A stretch of 64,000 nucleotides of DNA from contig NZ_CP121113.1 of the NCBI RefSeq assembly GCF_029581395.1, positions 3,034,001 through 3,098,000 on the forward strand, written 5' to 3'. This DNA comes from Roseinatronobacter sp. S2. GTDB taxonomy: Bacteria > Pseudomonadota > Alphaproteobacteria > Rhodobacterales > Rhodobacteraceae. Positions 56,873 through 64,000 of this stretch are shown piece by piece. The translations under genes and the position numbers were made by a program. The notes under the pieces were generated by a model. It saw only the letters and a list, made by a program, of their open reading frames with translations, searched no databases and had not been told where the DNA came from. Position 1 is the first letter of the stretch, and every line of letters begins with the position of its first letter.

Positions 56873-57082
56873 ATGGGAATCAATTCCGAAAGCGATATTT
56901 CCGCGAATCTTCAAATCGGGCCAACCACCATGGGAATGGTCCGCATCTATGTCGCGGGCGATGGAATCGACCTGCCGCTGGATTTCGACCCTGAAGAGGC
57001 CGAAGAAATCGCACAGGAACTGCGCACCGCAGCCGCGGGCGCACGCAAGATGGCTGAGGCCGCGAAGTCAAAGAAAAAGTAA
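56873..57082 (+). CDS. DUF6324-like small protein
   Basis: 69 residues from the ATG at 56873, which has AAGGGG nine bases upstream. Text NLQIGPTTMGMVRIYVAGDGIDLPLDFDPEEAEEIAQELRTAAAGARKM resembles, from memory, DUF6324, a small Rhodobacterales family of unknown function. Predicted: short strands then an acidic amphipathic helix and a lysine-rich tail. No signal or membrane segment. Stands alone on the plus strand, followed by a strong hairpin. Confidence 0.78.
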   Translation: MGINSESDISANLQIGPTTMGMVRIYVAGDGIDLPLDFDPEEAEEIAQELRTAAAGARKMAEAAKSKKK

Positions 57083-57114
57083 CGCTGCCGAAACCGCGCA
57101 TCGGTGATGGAACC

Positions 57115-57154
57115 ACCCACAAGGACAGGCCCGTCTGGGCGTATCCTTGTGGGT
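57115..57154. terminator. Bidirectional hairpin between convergent genes
   Basis: 11-base stem ACCCACAAGGA/TCCTTGTGGGT with an inner GCCC/GGGC stem, 33 bases after the DUF6324 gene's stop and 16 bases before the lipoprotein gene's stop on the other strand. The tails are not T-rich, so this may act by structure rather than as a standard terminator. Confidence 0.55.
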
Positions 57155-57169
57155 ATCTGCTTACTTGGC

Positions 57170-57544
57170 CTAGATAATCATGATCTGCGCCATTCCTGTG
57201 GCGGTCTGATAATTGCAGCGCGCTTCGGTCTGTGTGCCATTCCGGCTGAGTCGCAGTAGCACATCACGTTCTTCCTGTCCGTCGGAACCTGTTGCGCTGC
57301 GCGATCCGGCGACCCCAAGAACTTCAAAACCGCGTTCCTGACCTGCGGCAATGCAGGCCTGCTCTGCGCTTGATGTGCCAGTGGTGCCCATGGGCTGGGT
57401 GCCGGATTGCGGGGCCGTCGTGGGGGCGGGAATGACCCTGTTCGGCCCGGTTGCCATGGGTGCGCCCAGACATCCGGCCAGAACGAAAACCAACGCAATG
57501 CCCCCAGCGGTGCGGGACATACGTTGAAACCGTGCTTGTGTCAT
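57170..57544 (-). CDS. Small lipoprotein, unknown function
   Basis: 124 residues from the ATG at 57544. Lipobox LAGC (cysteine 25) after a hydrophobic stretch GIALVFVLAG, so it is likely lipid-anchored. A Pro/Thr-rich linker follows, then a compact domain with two cysteines (QACIAAGQERGF, EARCNYQ). It starts 19 bases after recN, same strand. Family not recognised. The open frame to 57856 overlaps recN and is a shadow. Confidence 0.78.
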   Translation of the reverse strand: MTQARFQRMSRTAGGIALVFVLAGCLGAPMATGPNRVIPAPTTAPQSGTQPMGTTGTSSAEQACIAAGQERGFEVLGVAGSRSATGSDGQEERDVLLRLSRNGTQTEARCNYQTATGMAQIMII

Positions 57545-57563
57545 ACTACTGCTCCAACTTCTG

Positions 57564-59219
57564 TCAGGTGCCTGCGTGCAACAAATCTTCTGCTGCTGCG
57601 CGGGCTGCTTTGGTGATCGTATCACCCGACAGCATTCTTGCAATCTCTTGCACGCGGTCATCGGCGGAAAGCGGCACAACGCGCGACAACGTGATGTCGT
57701 TGCAAACCTGCTTTTCAACCCGCCAGTGATGGGCACCAAGGGCGGCAACCTGCGGAGAATGCGTGACAACCAGCACTTGCGACCCTTGCGCCAAGGCCCG
57801 CAACCTGCGCCCGACTGCATCGGCAGTAGCTCCGCCCACGCCGCGATCAATTTCATCGAAGATCATGGTGATGCCGGACACGCCGCGCACCAGACAGACC
57901 TTCAATGCCAACAAAAAGCGTGACAATTCCCCGCCAGAAGCAATTCGCGACAAAGGGCCAGCCGGTGCGCCGGGGTTGGTCGCCACCTCAAAACTTACGG
58001 AATCAACCCCGTCGGGGCCGGGTTCATCAACTTTCAGGACCGTCGTGAACACTGCGCGGTCCAGCTTCAGCGGTGCCAGTTCGCGCGCCATGTCCGTATC
58101 AAGGCTTGCCGCAGCCGCTGTGCGGGCCGCACTTAACACGCGGGCTGCATCATCATAGGCGGCGCGCGCATCTTCTTCGGCGCGGGCCAGATCCGCCATC
58201 TGGCGCGCGCCATTGTCCAGCACGTCCAGACGCTGGCGCAGCGTGGCTGCAAAATCCCCCAGATCGTCAGGCAAAACCGAATGCTTGCGCGCCAGACCGC
58301 GCAGACCAAACAACCGTTCTTCGACAGCTTCCAGTTCCGAGGGGTTTATATCCAGTGCGTCAAGACAGCTTTCAATGCCGTTTTGCGCCTCTCCCAAGGC
58401 ATCCATGGCGCGGCCAAGTGCCTCAAGCGGTCCGTCAAGGCGACCTTCGACTTCGTCTGCTGCCCCTTCAAGCCAGCGCGTGGCATCGACCAGCATTCGC
58501 TCTGCGCCCTCTCCTGACAGGGCGGCAAGGGCGCGGGCTACGTCACCTTTCAGCTTTTGCGCGGCCTGCATCAGGCGGCGGCGGGAATCCAGTGTCGCTT
58601 CTTCACCCGGTTCGGGTTCAAGCGCATCCAGTTCCGCAACGGCATGGCGCAGGAAATCTTCCTCGGCTGCGACTTCTGCCAGACGTGCAGCTTCGGCTTC
58701 GCGGGCTTTGCGGGCTTTGCGCAATGTGGTCCATGCGCGGCGCGTGGCGGCAATCTGGTCGGACACACCTGCATAGGCATCCAGCAAGTCACGGTGTCCG
58801 CGCGGGTTCAATAGCCCGCGATCATCCTGCTGGCCATGCAGTTCAACCAGCGTTTCGGACAGGGCGCGCAGCACCTCGCCGGATGCGCGGCGGTCGTTCA
58901 CCCACGCGGTCTTGCGTCCGTCGCGGGCATTGACGCGCCGCAGCAACAACGTATCGGACGGCTCGAATCCGGCATCTGCCAGAATGGTTTGTGCGGGATG
59001 GTCGGGACCTAGCGCAAATTCGGCAACCACTTCGCCCTGATCGGCACCTTGGCGCACCAGATCAGCACGCCCGCGCCAGCCAAGAACAAACCCCAGACTG
59101 TCCAGCAATATGGATTTACCCGCGCCTGTTTCGCCGGTCAGCACGTTCAGACCGGGCTGGAATGCAAGTTCCAGCCGGTCAATGATCAACATGTCCCGAA
59201 TATCAAGCGACAGCAGCAT
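57564..59219 (-). CDS. recN: DNA repair protein RecN
   Basis: 551 residues. SMC-like ATPase for double-strand break repair. Walker A GETGAGKSI (29-37), a long coiled coil (about 160-370), and the ABC signature GGELSRFLLALK with Walker B MIFDEIDRGVGG. Length is normal. Lies 34 bases after bamD in a minus-strand run bamD-recN-lipoprotein. Confidence 0.96.
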   Translation of the reverse strand: MLLSLDIRDMLIIDRLELAFQPGLNVLTGETGAGKSILLDSLGFVLGWRGRADLVRQGADQGEVVAEFALGPDHPAQTILADAGFEPSDTLLLRRVNARDGRKTAWVNDRRASGEVLRALSETLVELHGQQDDRGLLNPRGHRDLLDAYAGVSDQIAATRRAWTTLRKARKAREAEAARLAEVAAEEDFLRHAVAELDALEPEPGEEATLDSRRRLMQAAQKLKGDVARALAALSGEGAERMLVDATRWLEGAADEVEGRLDGPLEALGRAMDALGEAQNGIESCLDALDINPSELEAVEERLFGLRGLARKHSVLPDDLGDFAATLRQRLDVLDNGARQMADLARAEEDARAAYDDAARVLSAARTAAAASLDTDMARELAPLKLDRAVFTTVLKVDEPGPDGVDSVSFEVATNPGAPAGPLSRIASGGELSRFLLALKVCLVRGVSGITMIFDEIDRGVGGATADAVGRRLRALAQGSQVLVVTHSPQVAALGAHHWRVEKQVCNDITLSRVVPLSADDRVQEIARMLSGDTITKAARAAAEDLLHAGT

Positions 59220-59253
59220 ACGCGCCCCTAGTCCTGAACTGACATGGGCTGTA

Positions 59254-60096
59254 TCAGATCCATTCCCCGCGAACCGCCTGGCGGTAAATCCGGCTTAGCC
59301 AGCCTTCACCGCTATCCGCAGGTTGCAGCCCCTGCCCTGTCAGCAGTGCAAAGCTGTCTTGATAGAATGGGTTGGCTTCGAAGTTATACCCAAGGATCGC
59401 CGCCGCGGTTTGCGCTTCGCCGCGCAGACCAAGCGACAAATACGCCTCGGCCAGACGATGCAGGGCTTCTGGTGTGTGGGTTGATGTCTGGAAATCCTCG
59501 ACCACGACACGGAAGCGGTTGATCGCGGCGTTATAGTTTCCGCGTTTCAGATAATACCGCCCGATTTCCATTTCCTTGGCGGCCAGATGGTCAAACGCCA
59601 GTTCAAACTTCAGCACCGCAGAACGGGCATAATCCGTATCGGGATAATCCTCGATCACGCGGCGCAGATGTTGCAGGGCCTGAAAGGTGACACCCTGATC
59701 ACGGCCAACCTCATCGACCTGATCATAGAAGGACAATGCAAGCAGATATGCGGCATAGGGCGCTTCTTCATCATTTGGATACATATCCAGAAAACGTTGG
59801 GCGGCAGCGCGGCTTTCTTCATATTCGCGCGCGCGGTGGTGGCCATAAGCCTGCATGATCAACGCACGCCGCGCCCATTCCGTGTAGGGATACAGGCGTT
59901 CGATTTCCTGAAAATAACGCAACGAGCCTGATACCCTGCGAGAGGTTTCCAACTCATACTCGCCACGCTGGTAAATTTCTTCGGCGGTGAAGCCGGACAA
60001 TGATTCGTCAGGGCCGGTATTGCGGTTGCAAGCCCCTAGCGCAGCCAAAACTGCAATACCTATTGCAAAACCCCGAAAGCTTGCCCGCGAAATCAT
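59254..60096 (-). CDS. bamD: Outer membrane assembly lipoprotein BamD
   Basis: 280 residues from the ATG at 60096. Lipobox LGAC with lipidated C23; five TPR-like repeats through the mature part (YQRGEYELETSRRV, AAQRFLDMYPNDEEAPYAAYLLALS). Works with BamA from 31.9 kb. An ATG at 60117 gives a longer N-terminus, but the chosen one puts the signal peptide directly at the start, as in relatives. Lies 105 bases downstream of lpxC with a possible terminator between. Confidence 0.95.
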   Translation of the reverse strand: MISRASFRGFAIGIAVLAALGACNRNTGPDESLSGFTAEEIYQRGEYELETSRRVSGSLRYFQEIERLYPYTEWARRALIMQAYGHHRAREYEESRAAAQRFLDMYPNDEEAPYAAYLLALSFYDQVDEVGRDQGVTFQALQHLRRVIEDYPDTDYARSAVLKFELAFDHLAAKEMEIGRYYLKRGNYNAAINRFRVVVEDFQTSTHTPEALHRLAEAYLSLGLRGEAQTAAAILGYNFEANPFYQDSFALLTGQGLQPADSGEGWLSRIYRQAVRGEWI

Positions 60097-60143
60097 TTTG
60101 GCACTACCCCATCCCATCAAAGAGTGCCTTTGTCCTAGCACAT

Positions 60144-60167
60144 AAAAAACTGAGGCGCAAAACGCCT
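60144..60167 (-). terminator. Terminator after lpxC
   Basis: Short stem AGGCG/CGCCT with a CAAAA loop (60153-60167), followed on the minus strand by TTTTTT after three bases, 35 bases beyond the lpxC stop. TTTTT also follows on the plus strand. It separates lpxC from bamD, whose start codon is 48 bases further. Confidence 0.6.
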
Positions 60168-60201
60168 TTTTGCCCATTTGTCCCTGCGCGACCCCGAAAG
60201 G

Positions 60202-61122
60202 TCATGCAGACAACTGCATATCCTTGGTGCTGAGGTTTGCGCCGGGCAGGCGCGCGATATCACGCGCCTCGCAGGGGACAATTTCGTAGTTTTCCGGGTC
60301 AGCAAACAACGCCTGAAGCAGCTGGCCTGTAAGCGCATGTCCGGCCTTCACGCCTTCATAACGACCGATGATGGAATGGCCGGCCACATACAGATCACCC
60401 ATTGCGTCAAGCATCTTGTGGCGCACCGGTTCATCCGCGCGGCGCAAGCCGCCCGGGGTCAGAACCGCGCCGCCGTCGAAAACGACAGCATTGTCCAATG
60501 TGCCGCCAAGCGCCAGACCGTTGGCCTGCATCACTTCGACATCGGCGCGCATGCAAAATGTGCGGCAATCGCTAAGTTCGCGCAGAAATGCACCATTATA
60601 CATTTCCAGCGAACGGCTTTGATGGCCGATTGCCTTGTCGGCAAAATCAATCTCGAATGCCAGTTCAAGACCGTCAGCGGGCGACAGGCTGGCACGCGCG
60701 CCATCCCGTTCCACGCTTACGGGGCGCAAGACGCGCAAAACCCGCACCGGCGCATCGCACTGCGCCAGCCCTGCGGACAGAATGCGCGCGACGAATGGCG
60801 CAGCGCTGCCGTCCAGAATAGGCACTTCAGGGCCGTCAATTTCAATGCGTAGATTGTGAACGCCACAGCCATGCAGCGCGGCCATCAAATGCTCGATTGT
60901 GCTGACACTTGCACCGGCATCATTGCGCAGCACTGTGCACAGGCTGGCTTCGACCCAGTTTTCCGGCCCGACCGCGATGACGTTATCACCTTGCGCGATA
61001 TCCACACGAACAAATTGAAGGCCGTGATCAGGGCCTGCGGGGCATAAATTCAAACGCACAGGCGCCCCGCTATGAAGCCCTGTTCCAGCGATACTGATTG
61101 GTTTCGCTATCGTTTGTTGCAT
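60202..61122 (-). CDS. lpxC: UDP-3-O-acyl-N-acetylglucosamine deacetylase
   Basis: 306 residues from the ATG at 61122. Committed, zinc-dependent step of lipid A synthesis. Zinc ligands H78 (TIEHLMAAL), H235 and D239 (VRHKMLDAMGD), catalytic H262 (KAGHALT). Frame open upstream to 61146 but the conserved text begins MQQTIAKPISIAGTGLHSG. Just downstream of ftsZ with a terminator between, so it is likely under its own promoter. Confidence 0.97.
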   Translation of the reverse strand: MQQTIAKPISIAGTGLHSGAPVRLNLCPAGPDHGLQFVRVDIAQGDNVIAVGPENWVEASLCTVLRNDAGASVSTIEHLMAALHGCGVHNLRIEIDGPEVPILDGSAAPFVARILSAGLAQCDAPVRVLRVLRPVSVERDGARASLSPADGLELAFEIDFADKAIGHQSRSLEMYNGAFLRELSDCRTFCMRADVEVMQANGLALGGTLDNAVVFDGGAVLTPGGLRRADEPVRHKMLDAMGDLYVAGHSIIGRYEGVKAGHALTGQLLQALFADPENYEIVPCEARDIARLPGANLSTKDMQLSA

Positions 61123-61301
61123 ACTATACCGCCACTCTTTCCGCAATTGGGTGCACCTTACTGGTGCTTGCCCCTACCTAACCCTTAGGGTGCCAAAGGT
61201 GCAATTCACAGATTGTGACCCTTTGTAACAATCCCCGCTGCTTTCGGCGGGTTCCTGTAGATTTAAAATACGCGCGTTTATCACACTGTTTTCAAATAAG
61301 A

Positions 61302-61326
61302 AAAAGGCCGGCAATGCCGGCCTTTT
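61302..61326 (-). terminator. Rho-independent terminator after ftsZ
   Basis: Perfect 11-base stem AAAAGGCCGGC/GCCGGCCTTTT with loop AAT, followed on the minus strand by a T run (stem T plus TCTTATTTG). It lies 30 bases past the ftsZ stop, ends the ftsZ transcript and isolates lpxC. Confidence 0.92.
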
Positions 61327-61356
61327 CAAAAACACACTGACTCAGACGTTACCTGA

Positions 61357-63138
61357 TCAGTTCGCCTGACGACGCAGGAATGCCGGAATTTCAATTCTTT
61401 CATCAGATGCCGATGGTGCTTGTTCTTCATCATACTGATGCATTGGCGGCGATACACGACGCTGTGCATTGGTGGCTGCACCTTCATTTCCATGTCCGGC
61501 CATACGGCTGATCAGTGACCCAATCCCGAAACGGGATCCGCCACGATCTGCCTCTGGCGCGGGGGAAGGTGCGGGCGCGGGCGCTACCGGTGCAGCAGGG
61601 CGCGCACGCGGCCCCCCATGTTCCGGACCCTTTTGAACAGCACGCTGCAAACGCGCCAGTGTCTCTGGCGAGGGGGTGCCCGGCGTGGGGCGACGCGGTG
61701 CGGTGAACTGAGCGGAAGGATGACTGTTCTGGCCGTTATCAAAGACAGAGTCGATGTCAAACCCGTCGTCATGCATCTGTTCGTTATAGGGTTGCGCGTC
61801 ACGTCTGTCATGCGCCGCATGATGTGGATGCTGGGGTGCCATATCCTGCGGGTAGGGGTTGTGCTGCTCATAGCGCGGGGCTTGTGCAGGTTCCGGGTTC
61901 GCAGGGCGCATAGTTTCCCGTGCAAACAGGTTCTGCTGCTCCGGTTCGGAACGGGCAGCAGGGTTTTCCATGCGCTGCGGCTGATATTGAGGCTGATGCT
62001 GCGGCTGGTAATGCTGCGGCTGCGGATTTGCAGGGGCCTGCGCACTCATCGGTGCAGGCTGCTGCTCGACCGGCTGTGGTGCAGGTTCGCTTGGGCGTGC
62101 TGCGCGTTCGGGGGCCGGAACCGGCGTCGACAGGCTGCGGCGCGGCAGGTCCTCTGCCTGGGTGTTCTGCACCGCATCAATACCAGTTGCCACAACCGAC
62201 ACACGCAGCGCGCCTTCCATTGCGGGGTCCAGCGTGGAGCCGACGATGATGTTCGCCTCCGGGTCGACCTTTTCGCGAATGCGGTTTGCGGCTTCGTCCA
62301 GTTCGAACAATGTCAGGTCATAGCCACCGGTGATGTTGATCAACACACCGCGTGCGCCATGCAGGCTGATTTCGTCCAGCAGCGGGTTGGCAATCGCTTT
62401 TTCTGCGGCCTGAACGGCGCGATCTTCGCCTGTCGCCTCGCCCGTTCCCATCATGGCCTTGCCCATTTCGTCCATCACGGCGCGAACATCGGCAAAGTCC
62501 AGGTTGATCAGGCCGGGGCGCACCATCAGGTCCGTCACACCCTTGACGCCCTGATACAGCACGTCATCGGCCATGGCGAAGGCTTCGGTGAAGGTGGTTT
62601 TCTCATTCGCCAGCCGGAACAGGTTCTGGTTGGGAATGATGATCAGCGTATCAACAACCTTTTGCAGCGCCTCGACACCTTCTTCGGCCTGACGCATGCG
62701 CTTGGCACCTTCAAACTGGAAGGGCTTGGTCACCACGCCAACGGTCAGGACACCCAGTTCACGCGCGGCCTGCGCGATGATCGGTGCCGCACCTGTGCCG
62801 GTGCCGCCGCCCATGCCAGCGGTGATAAAGCACATATGCGACCCTGCCAGATGGTCGATGATTTCCTCGATGGTTTCTTCCGCGGCGGCGCAACCGACCG
62901 AAGGCCGCGCGCCTGCGCCCAGTCCTTCGGTAATCTTTACACCCATCTGGATGCGGCCCGGTGCCTTGCTTTGCTGAAGCGCCTGCGCGTCGGTATTGGC
63001 GACGACGAAATCGACCCCCTCCAACTGTTTGTCGATCATGTTATTGACCGCATTGCCGCCTGCGCCACCCACACCGAACACGGTAATTCTGGGGGCCAGT
63101 TCCTGATGTGTATCAGCTTCTACAAAATTCAATGCCAT
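61357..63138 (-). CDS. ftsZ: Cell division protein FtsZ with long linker
   Basis: 593 residues from the ATG at 63138. Tubulin-like GTPase that forms the division ring. Core is 1-320 with [10 protein letters not shown] (110-119) and T7 loop [11 protein letters not shown]. The C-terminal tail [13 protein letters not shown] is the conserved peptide that binds FtsA and other partners. Between lies a roughly 260-residue Pro/Gln-rich linker, including a QPQH/QPQY repeat (371-388) and a hydrophobic island [13 protein letters not shown] (536-548). Separated from ftsA by 183 bases. Confidence 0.97.
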   Translation of the reverse strand: MALNFVEADTHQELAPRITVFGVGGAGGNAVNNMIDKQLEGVDFVVANTDAQALQQSKAPGRIQMGVKITEGLGAGARPSVGCAAAEETIEEIIDHLAGSHMCFITAGMGGGTGTGAAPIIAQAARELGVLTVGVVTKPFQFEGAKRMRQAEEGVEALQKVVDTLIIIPNQNLFRLANEKTTFTEAFAMADDVLYQGVKGVTDLMVRPGLINLDFADVRAVMDEMGKAMMGTGEATGEDRAVQAAEKAIANPLLDEISLHGARGVLINITGGYDLTLFELDEAANRIREKVDPEANIIVGSTLDPAMEGALRVSVVATGIDAVQNTQAEDLPRRSLSTPVPAPERAARPSEPAPQPVEQQPAPMSAQAPANPQPQHYQPQHQPQYQPQRMENPAARSEPEQQNLFARETMRPANPEPAQAPRYEQHNPYPQDMAPQHPHHAAHDRRDAQPYNEQMHDDGFDIDSVFDNGQNSHPSAQFTAPRRPTPGTPSPETLARLQRAVQKGPEHGGPRARPAAPVAPAPAPSPAPEADRGGSRFGIGSLISRMAGHGNEGAATNAQRRVSPPMHQYDEEQAPSASDERIEIPAFLRRQAN

Positions 63139-63321
63139 GATCACTCCGCCTCGTTTTTTTCCGAACCCTGCCCGCCAATGTCCCGCGTCAGGGTGCTGGT
63201 TTTGCTTGAATCTACAGTGCTTCGGCCTCTAGGTCATCAAAAAAGTCACATTTCCGCACCAAATATGGCAATTTTTTCATTCTGATTCGCTGGATTTCCA
63301 CAAACACGACACATATAGCGC

Positions 63322-64000
63322 CTACCAGTTGTCCTTGAACCACTTCACAGCGCGTCGCAGGGACCGTGCCGGGTAGCTTTGGGTCGGCAAATCGAAATCC
63401 CACCATTCATCCTGCGGACTGGTTGCCAACAGGCTTAGCCCCACCGAACCGGAAAATGCAGGGCCGGATGCGGCTTGTGGCAGACCGCGCACGCGCACCG
63501 GACGCCCCAGACGCACCTGCTGGCCGAAGATCCGTGCAGCCAGTCCGTCAATGCCCGGAATTTGTGCGCCACCCCCTGTCAGGACAACCTGCTGGCTGGG
63601 CAGGTAGCCAAACCCTGCCGCATCCAGCCGCGCGCGGACATCTTCCAGAATTTCCTCGATCCGCGGGCGCATGATGCCGATCAGCTCGGCGCGGCTGACG
63701 GTCCGGCGATCTTTTTCCCAGTCGCCGGAATTGCCGCCGATCTCGATCATCTCGCGGTCGTCCATGGACGTGGCCTGCACCCCGCCATGCACAGTCTTGA
63801 TACGTTCCGCAGTGGTCATGTCCACTTGCAGGCCCTTGGCGATGTCAAGTGTCACATGCGCGCCGCCCAGACGCACAGTATCGGTAAAGATCATGTGCTT
63901 CTTGATGAAGATGGACACACCTGATGTGCCCGCACCCAGATCGATACAGGCCGCGCCCAGTTCTTTTTCATCCTCGACCAGCGCGGCCATCCCGCTGGCG
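63322..64000 (-). CDS. ftsA: Cell division protein FtsA, C-terminal part (window edge)
   Basis: The gene runs off the right edge; about 225 codons are present. Actin-like protein that anchors FtsZ to the membrane. ATP-binding text IDLGAGTSGVSIF, VVLTGGGAQIPGI and QVRLGRPVRVRG is present. The C-terminal end (RSLRRAVKWFKDNW) is the amphipathic membrane-targeting helix. Upstream of ftsZ on the same strand, the standard order. Confidence 0.96.
   Translation of the reverse strand, partial: ASGMAALVEDEKELGAACIDLGAGTSGVSIFIKKHMIFTDTVRLGGAHVTLDIAKGLQVDMTTAERIKTVHGGVQATSMDDREMIEIGGNSGDWEKDRRTVSRAELIGIMRPRIEEILEDVRARLDAAGFGYLPSQQVVLTGGGAQIPGIDGLAARIFGQQVRLGRPVRVRGLPQAASGPAFSGSVGLSLLATSPQDEWWDFDLPTQSYPARSLRRAVKWFKDNW

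Noticed and set aside
61975..62035. Short tandem repeats that could suggest a CRISPR array
   Set aside because: They are in-frame codons for the Gln/Pro/His repeat of the FtsZ linker, without spacers of constant length.
61618..63285. 555-codon plus-strand open frame opposite ftsZ
   Set aside because: Antisense shadow of ftsZ; it lacks any domain and runs through the ftsZ start region.

Overview
This window is one continuous stretch of core chromosome from an alphaproteobacterium of the order Rhodobacterales (Rhodobacteraceae/Roseobacter type). The evidence for this is the nuo operon with DUF5337- and DUF5333-like genes between the nuo genes, a NuoE with a long C-terminal extension, LpxI instead of LpxH, a short GluRS, a long-linker FtsZ, a DUF6324-like protein, the alphaproteobacterial form of tRNA-His (no encoded G-1, G1-U72, A73), and GC-rich codon use throughout. 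The genus cannot be settled from this window. No plasmid, phage, insertion sequence or CRISPR array is visible, and no stretch of 300 bases lacks a gene.

Layout. 1-6845 (minus): start of the complex I operon, nuoA-B-C-D-E-DUF5337-F-DUF5333-G, with nuoG cut by the left edge. 7129-15649 (minus): a leucine/isovalerate degradation cluster (ivd, an LprI-like gene, mccB, mccA, a glutathione transferase, HMG-CoA lyase, methylglutaconyl-CoA hydratase), interrupted by one plus-strand ompW gene preceded by a near-consensus FNR/FnrL box. 15795-25071: thrS, an MFS transporter, an AsmA protein, gltX, a small zinc protease, aroB and aroK. 25217-27906 (plus): a 44-residue membrane peptide coupled to a 539-residue exported protein of unknown function, then a XerD-type recombinase. 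27863-40235 (minus): the envelope-biogenesis run pyrH-frr-uppS-cdsA-dxr-rseP-(53-residue membrane protein)-bamA-skp-fabZ-lpxA-lpxI-lpxB. 40345-47164: miaA, an AraC regulator, a DUF2256 protein and photolyase, a CAP protein and pepN. 47182-54186: a transporter-fused histidine kinase, a small membrane protein and a single-domain response regulator, next to a short-chain acyl-CoA-type regulator (ScfR family) that is divergent from accB-accC. 54218-64000: dacB, nadD, tRNA-His, a DUF6324 protein, a lipoprotein, recN, bamD, lpxC, ftsZ and ftsA (cut by the right edge).

How the parts fit. Complex I supplies respiratory energy. The liu cluster turns isovaleryl-CoA into acetyl-CoA and acetoacetate. accBC provides the biotin carboxylase half of acetyl-CoA carboxylase and so begins fatty-acid synthesis, which feeds the fabZ/lpx/cdsA/uppS/bam genes that build the outer membrane and cell wall; ftsZ/ftsA/dacB divide and remodel it. 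The least explained parts are the small genes embedded among core genes (25217, 34411, 49920), the kinase/regulator neighbourhood at 47-52 kb, the photolyase-DUF2256 pair, and the non-coding signals at 11398-11497, 13209, 15669 and 52146. I did not find a clearly new multi-gene system; the best leads are listed as findings with the test that would decide each.
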